Below are positions 1-5,039 of a stretch of 7,062 nucleotides of DNA, one piece after another (the first letter of the stretch is position 1; every line of letters begins with the position of its first letter). The DNA is from an uncultured Christensenellaceae bacterium (GTDB taxonomy: Bacteria; Bacillota; Clostridia; Christensenellales; CAG-314). The translations under genes and the position numbers were made by a program. The stretch is taken from contig CAJUIV010000039.1 in the NCBI GenBank assembly GCA_910586905.1, positions 1-7,062 on the forward strand, read 5' to 3'. Below the pieces are notes generated by a model, which worked only from the letters and a program-made list of their open reading frames with translations, was not told the origin of the DNA and did no database searches.

Positions 1-31
1 GAATGTTCTACTGCATACGACATTATTATTA

Positions 32-55
32 AAATTGAAAATTAAATTTCAATTT
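32..55. repeat. AT-rich inverted repeat, possible operator over a leftward promoter
   Basis: Two perfect 9-bp arms (AAATTGAAA at 32-40 and TTTCAATTT at 47-55) flank a 6-nt centre. On the minus strand the right part reads TTGAAA (47-52), followed after 16 nt by AATAAT (25-30), a passable sigma-A promoter pointing out of the left edge of the window. The repeat covers the -35 hexamer and the spacer, which would suit a repressor site. No gene is visible to confirm this, and AT-rich inverted repeats arise easily by chance. Confidence 0.3.
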
Positions 56-70
56 GTCGTTTTAAATGTT

Positions 71-120
71 AAAAAAAGTACAGCGCACTATACTTCGAAA
101 GCGAAGATAGTGCGCTGTTT
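71..120 (-). terminator. Rho-independent terminator of the XRE-acyltransferase operon
   Basis: A long hairpin has outer arms at 80-91 and 107-118 (core CAGCGCACTA / TAGTGCGCTG) and an inner stem CTTCG/CGAAG at 93-97 and 102-106, with one bulged base. Read on the minus strand it is followed by TACTTTTTTT (71-80), a good U-tract. It lies about 60 nt beyond the stop of the last minus-strand gene. The plus-strand side has only GTTTCTTT, so a weaker bidirectional role is possible. Confidence 0.85.
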
Positions 121-180
121 CTTTGCCCGTAAGGAAATCCATATAAAGGATACTCTTATTACGCGAGTTTTTTTGTAGTA

Positions 181-819
181 CTATTGTTTTTTGTAAAGAA
201 CGTGCCAAATATCATTCCCTGTAAAACCGCATTTTCTGTATAGTTTTTCCGGATGCGTGCCGTTATTTAATTTTCCGGATACGGTGGCGAAATTCGCTAT
301 ATGTTGCATTCTGTATAGTAATTCGTTAACTATCAGTCCGCCTAAACCGCGTCTTCGGTATTGTGGCAATACTTGTATCCATTCTAAAATCAATTCCTGC
401 GTTTCACAATCGAAATCGGCGATTCCGCAGCCGACATAGTCGGCGTTATAAGTGTCTTTTAACAATATCCACAAGTCGTACTTGAAAACGGGCGTTTTAC
501 GGTAATTCAGTAATTGTTCTTTTGTGACGGACAAATCGTCGTAGCTTGCGTTGATAATACGCACAAATTCGGCAATATTATCGTCGCTTGCAACTACTAT
601 GCTTATTCCGTCGCAACACTGTCGTTCTATATACTGCAAACTGTGATATAGTCTGAAATACGGCTCGTCTGCATAGTCGGCAAATTTACTTTCTTCGTAA
701 TTTTTATCGTGTACGATTTGTATATTGTCGGGAATATCAGTTATTTTTGCCTTCCAATAAGGAATACTGGACACGCCGCAAGGTGATAACAGATATTCCG
801 ATAGAGATAAGTATTTCAT
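181..819 (-). CDS. GNAT family N-acetyltransferase
   Basis: Predicted acetyl-CoA-dependent N-acetyltransferase, cytosolic, 212 aa; the substrate is unknown. The C-terminal half shows the GNAT core. Residues 145-166 form motif A, with beta-strand ILEWIQVLPQ followed by the pyrophosphate loop YRRRGLGG (the Q/R-x-x-G-x-G/A signature) and helix LIVNELLYRM. Residues 189-208 (HPEKLYRKCGFTGNDIWHVL) match the end of the fold, where an 'xxLYrkxGF' element precedes the last strand. The N-terminal stretch LSLSEYLLSPCGVSSIPYWK resembles an N-terminal extension I recall from Clostridia GNAT proteins. The frame can be opened further to a GTG at 849, but that GTG has no Shine-Dalgarno. The ATG at 819 is preceded by GAAGAA and AGGA and gives a family-like N-terminus, so it is preferred. 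It is the last gene of the four-gene operon, 47 nt after the DUF819 gene and just before the terminator at 71-120. Confidence 0.85.
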   Translation of the reverse strand: MKYLSLSEYLLSPCGVSSIPYWKAKITDIPDNIQIVHDKNYEESKFADYADEPYFRLYHSLQYIERQCCDGISIVVASDDNIAEFVRIINASYDDLSVTKEQLLNYRKTPVFKYDLWILLKDTYNADYVGCGIADFDCETQELILEWIQVLPQYRRRGLGGLIVNELLYRMQHIANFATVSGKLNNGTHPEKLYRKCGFTGNDIWHVLYKKQ

Positions 820-866
820 TGTCCTAATTTTCTTCACACGCGCAAGCACCGTATAATAAGTTATTT

Positions 867-2120
867 CTAAACGATTAGCGCAAGCAGCGCGCCGATGCCT
901 ATACCTATAAGGTTACCTATGGCCAGCCCGAACGTTCCGCATATAATGCCGGGCGCAATAAGCTCGCGTTCGCCGTAGGCGTTGGCAACGGGGGCGATAA
1001 AGGGCGGACCGTATATTCCCGCGGTGCTGGTTATAAGAGCCGTACCGCCGTCTATTTTGAATATTTTGCATAGCAGCAGATGCAGCAGTATCGAGCCTAT
1101 CTGTATACAGGCGAAGAACGCAAGCGTAGGCAGTATTTCTTTCGCGAGCATTTTCAGATCGATACTCATCGACAGGCCTATGGAAAATATCAAGATAAGG
1201 TATTGACCTATTTGGTAAGACCCCTTAACGTTGCGTATAGGCTTTACGAAGCTGAATGCAATTCCCAATACGGAGACGGTTATCATAATAAACAGGCTTC
1301 CGTCCATATTGCCGTTGATTAGTATTTCCAGTCCCGCGCCGACGGCAAGGCAGCCTATTGCAAGAGCAATTACGCCTATCAGCTTGCCGATAGATTTTTT
1401 GTCGCGCGGTATGGATTTGTAGTCGTATTCCGTTTGCGTTTCCGTTTTGATTTCGGTAGCTTCGCCGTCGGCGGTTATCGCGTCGCCGTCCGTTTCGTTT
1501 GCGGGCAGTTCTTCCGTAATAATCGGTTTAACCTTTTTACTCCCGAGAATTTTTTTGTAAACGGGTCGTATTACCGTAAGAATCAACAGAAAATACACTC
1601 CGCCTACGAAAAAGTCCGAAGTGTTGGCGGCTGCTATAACGCTTGCTTTGTTATCCGAGCTTAACAGCGCGTTGCCTATTGCAATAAGATTGGGCGTTCC
1701 GCCTATGTACAGTCCGCAGGTCATCCCCGCAAGCTGATTTGCGTTTTGTAGACCGACCGCGTTTGCGACGAAGAAACCTGCGCAGGATATTGCGACGGTG
1801 GACACAATAACCAATACGAAGGATATCACCGTCTTTTTTGCAAGGCTTTTTAGGCTGGTCATATCGAACGAAAACAGCACTAACGGTATAGCTACCGCTA
1901 CAAGTACGGACGCAACCGTCTGCGTCAGGTTTTTGTCGTAGTCTACCGGGATAAGGGATATCAAAAATCCCGCCACGTAGCACAGCGCGATTGCTCCGAT
2001 AGTGTTAAAAAACTTTACTTTTTTAGTTAAAAGCAGTAGCGGTATCGGCAGAGCGAACATAATTACAATCGCTAAAACCGAAAAAAGAGTCGAATAGTTA
2101 AATAATAGTAAGTTAGTCAT
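867..2120 (-). CDS. DUF819 family integral membrane protein (YjcL-like)
   Basis: Polytopic inner-membrane protein of 417 aa, likely a transporter, with unknown cargo. Hydrophobic segments fall roughly at residues 13-33, 39-58, 68-86, 97-120, 130-150 and 165-186. After a charged, Glu/Asp/Thr-rich loop (187-245, cytosolic by inference) they resume at 246-266, 274-293, 303-322, 329-350, 360-380 and 387-412. This is a two-halves layout as in cation/proton-antiporter-like folds, to which I believe DUF819 is related. The Gly-rich CGLYIGGTPNLIAIGNAL at 135-152 matches the DUF819 hallmark 'G-x-Y-I-G-G-x-x-N', and GIYGPPFIAPVANAYG at 368-383 is its counterpart in the second half. The ATG lies only 2 nt after the stop of the upstream acyltransferase and has no clear Shine-Dalgarno, so translational coupling is likely. 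The family call is good; the function is not established by sequence. Confidence 0.85.
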   Translation of the reverse strand: MTNLLLFNYSTLFSVLAIVIMFALPIPLLLLTKKVKFFNTIGAIALCYVAGFLISLIPVDYDKNLTQTVASVLVAVAIPLVLFSFDMTSLKSLAKKTVISFVLVIVSTVAISCAGFFVANAVGLQNANQLAGMTCGLYIGGTPNLIAIGNALLSSDNKASVIAAANTSDFFVGGVYFLLILTVIRPVYKKILGSKKVKPIITEELPANETDGDAITADGEATEIKTETQTEYDYKSIPRDKKSIGKLIGVIALAIGCLAVGAGLEILINGNMDGSLFIMITVSVLGIAFSFVKPIRNVKGSYQIGQYLILIFSIGLSMSIDLKMLAKEILPTLAFFACIQIGSILLHLLLCKIFKIDGGTALITSTAGIYGPPFIAPVANAYGERELIAPGIICGTFGLAIGNLIGIGIGALLALIV

Positions 2121-2122
2121 AA

Positions 2123-3226
2123 TTATAATTTCATTTGATATATTCTGTATACACGGGCTATTTTTCCGCCTACGCTTGCGATTGCGTCGTTCGATTGTTT
2201 GTTGTTTTCCATGATTGTGCCTGCTTCCAAATATTCCGCTTTGTTGTTTACAAGCGCCTCGAACATTTTACAGTACAAAGCCATAGATACGCCCAAATTT
2301 TGATATTGAGGTAAGACGTACTGAAGTATTGCGCGTACCGAGCGTATTCGCCGTTTTTCTCGCGCAAAAGCTATAAGTCCTTTCAGGTCGGTTTTTCCGC
2401 GCATTTTTTTGAACGCTTGAAAAAAATCCGGAATCGCCATAACGACTCCCAAAGGGCTGTCGTCTTTATTGCTGCGGGCGATAAGTATATAATCTTTGTT
2501 TAAATACTTTTTCCATCCTTTAACGATGCTTTGCAGCGCTTCTATAGAAGGAGCCTCTTGATATATTATTTCGTTTGTCGCCTGTTCCATAACCGTATGC
2601 ACGTCGTCTATATCTTTATCGATTTGCTTCCAGTTCACTGTGTCTATTCTGAAATTGAATTTCGCTTGCGTAAAATCTCTTATCCTTCTGAGTCTTGCGT
2701 AATCGGCGACTTCCAAGTCCAAGCTGTATTCTAAAGCGTCGGTTTGTTTTTTCAATCCGAAATTCGAAAGTAAATCGTGGTAGTAGGGCTTGTTATATGA
2801 CGTAAATATCAGTGGCGCACGGTCGAATCCTTGTACTAGGATACCCCTTCGGTTGTCTTGGTCATGCGGAAAATACGTGCCCGAAATATATTCCGCTCCG
2901 CGAAGTTTTAGAATTTCTACGGTTTTGTTTAACAATTCGTTACAAACGGTTTGGTCGTTTACGCATTCGAACATTGTAAAAAAGCCGCATTTCAACGTAT
3001 CGAGTTGTTTGTTTTTATCTATTGTGAACAGAATTCTCGCTAAAGTTTCGTTCCCGCTTTTTACTATAAGAGCGGTATACGTTTTGTCGATGAAGAGTAA
3101 TTTGTTCAGCGTCTTTTTTAAGTCGGATTTTATATACGGCACGTAGTTGCCGTCGTTTGCGTACAATCTGTCGGGAAAATCAATAAATTCCTTTAAGTTG
3201 TGTTTATTAACAAGTAAAACTTCCAT
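2123..3226 (-). CDS. YghO-like two-domain acyltransferase (GNAT superfamily)
   Basis: Protein of 367 aa, resembling the YghO-type putative N-acyltransferases. The N-terminal signature VNKHNLKEFIDFPDRLYAND...YVPYIKSDLKKTL (residues 6-40) is typical. In the middle, DRAPLIFTSYNKPYYHDLLS (135-154) corresponds to the family's 'PPMFMxPYNPPYY' element. The C-terminal GNAT-like domain contains PLGVVMAIPDF (258-268), a motif-A-like VLPQYQNLGVSMALY (304-318) and the final TIMENNKQSNDAIASVGGK (337-355) before ARVYRIYQ. The substrate is unknown. In some relatives this domain arrangement suggests transfer of acyl groups to amines, but that is family-level inference. The frame extends back to a TTG at 3241 overlapping the XRE stop, but AGGAG at 3231-3235 sits 4 nt before the ATG at 3226, which fixes that start. 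It is the second gene of the operon, 11 nt after the XRE gene and 2 nt before the DUF819 gene. Confidence 0.8.
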   Translation of the reverse strand: MEVLLVNKHNLKEFIDFPDRLYANDGNYVPYIKSDLKKTLNKLLFIDKTYTALIVKSGNETLARILFTIDKNKQLDTLKCGFFTMFECVNDQTVCNELLNKTVEILKLRGAEYISGTYFPHDQDNRRGILVQGFDRAPLIFTSYNKPYYHDLLSNFGLKKQTDALEYSLDLEVADYARLRRIRDFTQAKFNFRIDTVNWKQIDKDIDDVHTVMEQATNEIIYQEAPSIEALQSIVKGWKKYLNKDYILIARSNKDDSPLGVVMAIPDFFQAFKKMRGKTDLKGLIAFAREKRRIRSVRAILQYVLPQYQNLGVSMALYCKMFEALVNNKAEYLEAGTIMENNKQSNDAIASVGGKIARVYRIYQMKL

Positions 3227-3230
3227 TTTT

Positions 3231-3235
3231 CTCCT
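3231..3235 (-). promoter_or_regulatory. Ribosome binding site deciding the acyltransferase start
   Basis: AGGAG on the minus strand, 4 nt upstream of the ATG at 3226. It lies inside the extension that would be coding if the TTG at 3241 were used, so it argues against the longer reading. Confidence 0.8.
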
Positions 3236-3237
3236 AT

Positions 3238-3444
3238 TCAATAGTCGGAAATGCCAAGCAAATAATCTACCGAAACGTTGAACATTTTTGCAAGAGCAAT
3301 CAACGTTTCCAAATTCGGTTCTCCCGAACCCGTTTCGTATCGGGCATAAGATTGCTGCCGTATTCCGAGTTTTAGGGCGACGGCGTTTTGCGTATAGTTA
3401 TTTTCTTGTCGTAATTCTTTCAGTCTTTTTGCAAAAGCAATCAT
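3238..3444 (-). CDS. XRE-family helix-turn-helix transcriptional regulator
   Basis: A 68-aa protein that is essentially one Cro/C1-type HTH domain. Helix 1 is FAKRLKELRQENN. The HTH proper is TQNAVALKLGIRQQSYARYE (residues 18-37), with the recognition helix around 29-37. It ends with the conserved GSGEPNLETLIALAKMFNVSVDYLLG, a classic XRE pattern (EP-x-L-x-x-L-x-x-L-A-x-x-x-x-V-x-x-x-x-L-L). No sensor domain follows, so any effector must act through the DNA-binding domain, another protein or promoter competition. The ATG at 3444 has only a weak purine-rich site (GGGTAAG). It is the first gene of the operon, about 94 nt from the nearer 17-bp palindrome, so autoregulation through those palindromes is the natural inference. 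Confidence 0.9.
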   Translation of the reverse strand: MIAFAKRLKELRQENNYTQNAVALKLGIRQQSYARYETGSGEPNLETLIALAKMFNVSVDYLLGISDY

Positions 3445-3516
3445 AATCTTACCCGATAGCGATTTTATGTTTAAGCGAAAATCTTGTATATTATTTGCTG
3501 CGTTATTTTTTTACGT

Positions 3517-3545
3517 ATTTAATTTGTATAAAAATTTTACAGCAA
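3517..3545 (-). promoter_or_regulatory. Candidate promoter of the XRE operon
   Basis: On the minus strand, TTGCTG (3540-3545) is followed after 17 nt by TTAAAT (3517-3522). An alternative -10 is TATACA (3525-3530), with ACAGCA as its -35. Neither is strong, but in both readings the -35 hexamer lies inside the palindrome at 3538-3554, so a protein bound there would block RNA polymerase. The resulting leader before the ATG at 3444 would be about 65-75 nt. Confidence 0.4.
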
Positions 3546-3554
3546 CATGCTGTA
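3538..3554. promoter_or_regulatory. 17-bp palindromic operator candidate, copy 1
   Basis: TACAGCA-ACA-TGCTGTA has perfect 7-bp arms around a 3-nt centre. It is nearly identical to the second copy at 3567-3583. The size and symmetry fit an operator for a small XRE dimer, and it overlaps the candidate -35 of the regulator's own operon. It is called an operator by inference from position and symmetry. Confidence 0.7.
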
Positions 3555-3566
3555 CTAGTTTGTTTT

Positions 3567-3583
3567 TACAGCAATTTGCTGTA
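3567..3583. promoter_or_regulatory. 17-bp palindromic operator candidate, copy 2
   Basis: TACAGCA-ATT-TGCTGTA has the same arms as copy 1 with a different 3-nt centre. Its start is 29 bp from that of copy 1, close to three helical turns, so two dimers would bind on the same face of the DNA and could cooperate. Confidence 0.7.
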
Positions 3584-3679
3584 AACAGATTACTTTAAGT
3601 TTGTTACTCGAAAGTTATTAAAAACGCTGATAACGCTGTTAGTCAACCGAGATTGTTTCGCAGCATCAGTTAATAGCGC

Positions 3680-3715
3680 AAAAAAAAGACCGCTGCGTAT
3701 TAGCATCAGTCTTTT
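3680..3715 (-). terminator. Rho-independent terminator after rplI
   Basis: On the minus strand, AAAAGAC-TGATGC pairs with GCAGCG-GTCTTTT (one mismatch and one G-U) around the loop TAATAC, followed by a run of eight T (3680-3687). It starts 34 nt past the rplI stop and isolates the gene from the XRE operon. The plus-strand side (CTTTTGTATTTTA) is less U-rich. Confidence 0.85.
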
Positions 3716-3749
3716 GTATTTTAATATTACGTTTTTTTTGCGGGTATGT

Positions 3750-4187
3750 TTACTCTACGCAAACGGTAATAGTAGTGGATATTTCAGCGTACATTTTTAC
3801 CGTAACGGAGTAACTGCCGGTAACTCTGATAGGGTCTTTCAAGACGATTTGTTTTTTGTCCACGGCGTAACCGAGCTTGTTGAGTTCATCGGCAATTTCT
3901 TTATTGGTAACGCTCCCGTACATTTTTCCCTGAGAACCTTTACTGGCGGTAATCGTTACCGTCTGACCTTTAAGCTTTTTTGCGTCGTCCATCGCTTTTT
4001 GTTTTTCTTCCGCCTTTTGGCGTTCGATTGCTTTGTTTTTGATAGCTACGGAATTTATCGTATCGGCGGTCGCTACGGCGCCGAGTCCCTTTTTCAGCAA
4101 AAAATTATTCGCATAACCGTCAGATACGTTTATGATTTCTCCTTTTTTTCCTTGACCTTTAACGTCTTGAAGCAGCAGTACTTTCAT
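3750..4187 (-). CDS. rplI: 50S ribosomal protein bL9
   Basis: Ribosomal protein bL9 of the large subunit, 145 aa, a normal full length. The N-terminal RNA-binding domain starts MKVLLLQDVKGQGKKGEIIN and continues with VSDGYANNFLLKKGLG (21-36), the family signature. A charged connecting helix follows (about 44-74, rich in K, E, Q and A). The C-terminal domain has GKMYGSVTNKEIADELNK (87-104), DKKQIVL (110-116) and the final strands. In the cell it binds 23S rRNA near the L1 stalk and helps maintain reading frame; this is general knowledge of the family. The start is supported by AAAGGAG (4194-4200) 6 nt before the ATG. Transcription appears monocistronic: its own promoter lies at 4429-4457 and a terminator follows. 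None of its frequent neighbours (rpsF, ssb, rpsR, dnaB) is in the window. Confidence 0.97.
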   Translation of the reverse strand: MKVLLLQDVKGQGKKGEIINVSDGYANNFLLKKGLGAVATADTINSVAIKNKAIERQKAEEKQKAMDDAKKLKGQTVTITASKGSQGKMYGSVTNKEIADELNKLGYAVDKKQIVLKDPIRVTGSYSVTVKMYAEISTTITVCVE

Positions 4188-4422
4188 ATTATTCTCCTTT
4201 TACGGCGCGTCGAAACGTAACGCTTTAATTTCAATTAAGGAACCGACCGGTTATAAGCGCGTCTGAGCGGCTTTGATTGCTTCGTATCACGTCGGTTAAC
4301 GGTATTTAACGTTTACTGCAAAAGCGGTATACGATAAAATCAACAAAGCCCCGTGTTGTCAAAATCTAATCGGTTTTAATTGTATCGTAAAACGTATAAG
4401 CGGCATTACGTTATCGTTTTAC
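4188..4422 (-). promoter_or_regulatory. Long 5' leader of rplI
   Basis: With +1 expected about 7 nt after the -10, the leader is about 235 nt. It starts with a stem: GTAAAACG (4415-4422) pairs with CGTTTTAC (4387-4394), which could protect the 5' end. A second small hairpin pairs CAACA (4354-4358) with TGTTG (4341-4345) around a GGGGC-containing loop. A weak internal promoter is possible, TTGACA (4357-4362) with TTTTAT (4334-4339), spacing 17. Near the gene, AACCG-GT-CGGTT forms another inverted repeat around 4240-4251. I recognise no known riboswitch or ribosomal-protein leader class here, and there is no upstream peptide with an RBS. Confidence 0.4.
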
Positions 4423-4428
4423 ATTATT

Positions 4429-4457
4429 ATTATAACGTGTTTATAAAATTTAGTCAA
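4429..4457 (-). promoter_or_regulatory. Sigma-A-type promoter of rplI
   Basis: The minus strand reads TTGACT (4452-4457), exactly 17 nt of spacer, then TATAAT (4429-4434). Five of six -35 bases and all six -10 bases match the consensus. It is the best promoter in the window and faces rplI. Confidence 0.85.
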
Positions 4458-4471
4458 TGTATTGAGTGATT

Positions 4472-4484
4472 GTTATATGATAAC
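4472..4484. repeat. Short inverted repeat between divergent genes
   Basis: GTTAT-ATG-ATAAC lies 15 bp upstream of the rplI -35 and about 100 bp upstream of the Cys-rich gene. It may be an operator for either direction; it is too short and AT-rich to be sure. Confidence 0.25.
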
Positions 4485-4583
4485 TGGCGTAATTTCAAAA
4501 AATCAATCTAAGATGTCTAAATTTAAAACATATAGTATTTTTCATACCGTTAATGATCACACTTTGTCTGGGAGGATAAAAAT

Positions 4584-4742
4584 ATGAAAAATCAACAAAC
4601 AATTTTGTGCGACGTCAGCGCATGCAAACATCACAACGGCGACAAGTGCTGCTGTAAGTTATCTCAAATAACCGTAACCCCTTGTCAGGATTGCGAAACG
4701 GCTCACTACTGTAAGGACTACGAGGAAAAAATCGGTTATTAA
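4584..4742 (+). CDS. DUF1540-like Cys-rich miniprotein, 52 aa
   Basis: Small cytosolic protein, probably metal-binding. It begins MKNQQTILCDVSACKHHNGD and has eight cysteines at residues 9, 14, 22, 23, 24, 34, 37 and 43. The pattern I-x-C-x-V-x-x-C (7-14), a third cysteine after a short polar stretch, then I-x-V (29-31) and a final T-x-x-x-C (39-43) resembles DUF1540 proteins of Bacillota, whose function is not settled. The extra Cys pair beside C22 and the C34-x-x-C37 pair exceed what I expect for that family and suggest additional metal coordination. GGGAGG at 4570-4575 lies 8 nt before the ATG, an excellent ribosome binding site, so the gene is credible despite its size. Its promoter is unclear: TATAGT (4531-4536) is a fair -10 without a good -35. 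It is transcribed away from rplI, and a large stem-loop follows the stop. Confidence 0.8.
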   Translation: MKNQQTILCDVSACKHHNGDKCCCKLSQITVTPCQDCETAHYCKDYEEKIGY

Positions 4743-4774
4743 CGTTTTTCCTTGATAGTGTAATCTATGCGGAT

Positions 4775-4835
4775 AACGCGTAACCGAAATGTACGGTAAG
4801 TTCGTTCGTTAAATACCGTAACGGTTACGCGTTTT
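4775..4835 (+). terminator. Large stem-loop after the Cys-rich gene, probable terminator
   Basis: Twelve perfect base pairs (4775-4786 with 4822-4833; AACGCGTAACCG / CGGTTACGCGTT) enclose a second 7-bp stem (TACGGTA 4792-4798 / TACCGTA 4814-4820) with a 15-nt apical loop and an asymmetric internal loop (5 versus 1 nt). It starts 32 nt after the stop. The U-tract is short (TTTTC), so it could instead be a stable structured element or mRNA-protecting stem. Confidence 0.55.
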
Positions 4836-4957
4836 CTGCCTGTTAGCCGTACGGTAATCGGGTTTTAGGGACGCTGTTCTTAAAACCAATGTCAGCCGTG
4901 CGGCTTTATCTTACTGCGTTAGGTTACTGAAGTCGTACGATTAAAAAAAATTTTAAT

Positions 4958-4987
4958 TTGACGCAAAAAACAAAATTTGAGTATGCT
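4958..4987 (+). promoter_or_regulatory. Candidate promoter before the polyvalent remnant
   Basis: TTGACG (4958-4963), 18 nt, then TATGCT (4982-4987). A/T tracts just upstream (4941-4957) resemble an UP element. It would transcribe the broken gene from about 4994, but no RBS precedes the ATG at 5040, so it may be a promoter left over from a gene displaced by the junction. Confidence 0.35.
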
Positions 4988-5039
4988 CTGCCGGCGCGTT
5001 TTGTTGTTATAAGATACTCTTGAAAAAATCGCTTCTTTT

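Larger units (their letters stand above)
4743..5012. other. Non-coding stretch at the chromosome / mobile-element border
   Basis: No gene with an RBS is visible on either strand. It holds the large stem-loop at 4775-4833 and a nine-base direct repeat GTACGGTAA (4791-4799 and 4849-4857). It also holds a small hairpin with 7-bp arms GGTTTTA / TAAAACC (4861-4867 and 4881-4887), an A/T-rich tract (4941-4957) and a candidate promoter at 4958-4987. No tRNA gene or attachment-site duplication can be recognised. Confidence 0.5.

Noticed and set aside
820..849. GTG start extending the GNAT protein by 10 residues
   Set aside because: No Shine-Dalgarno upstream, and the extra residues (LARVKKIRT) are not like the family N-terminus; the ATG at 819 is preferred.
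1651..1983. 110-codon minus-strand open frame inside the DUF819 gene, in another frame
   Set aside because: Arg/Cys-rich shadow of the membrane protein; no RBS and no family resemblance.
2790..3146. 118-codon plus-strand open frame opposite the acyltransferase
   Set aside because: Antisense shadow of a gene with a clear RBS and family signature.
3227..3241. TTG start of the acyltransferase overlapping the XRE stop
   Set aside because: The extension contains the AGGAG that serves the ATG at 3226.
3623..3638. Tandem AACGCTG words upstream of the XRE operon
   Set aside because: Only two 7-base copies 9 bp apart, no symmetry or promoter elements; likely chance.
3663..3710. GCATCAGT repeated at 3663-3670 and 3703-3710
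   Set aside because: The second copy is part of the terminator stem; an 8-base repeat is not convincing as an att or regulatory site.
3714..4220. 168-codon plus-strand open frame opposite rplI
   Set aside because: It is fully antisense to bL9, whose family match is certain, and has low-complexity F/Y-rich composition from reverse-reading K/E codons.
4743..5039. tRNA gene or att site at the element border
   Set aside because: No cloverleaf, T-loop or CCA-proximal sequence and no duplicated att-like core found by eye.
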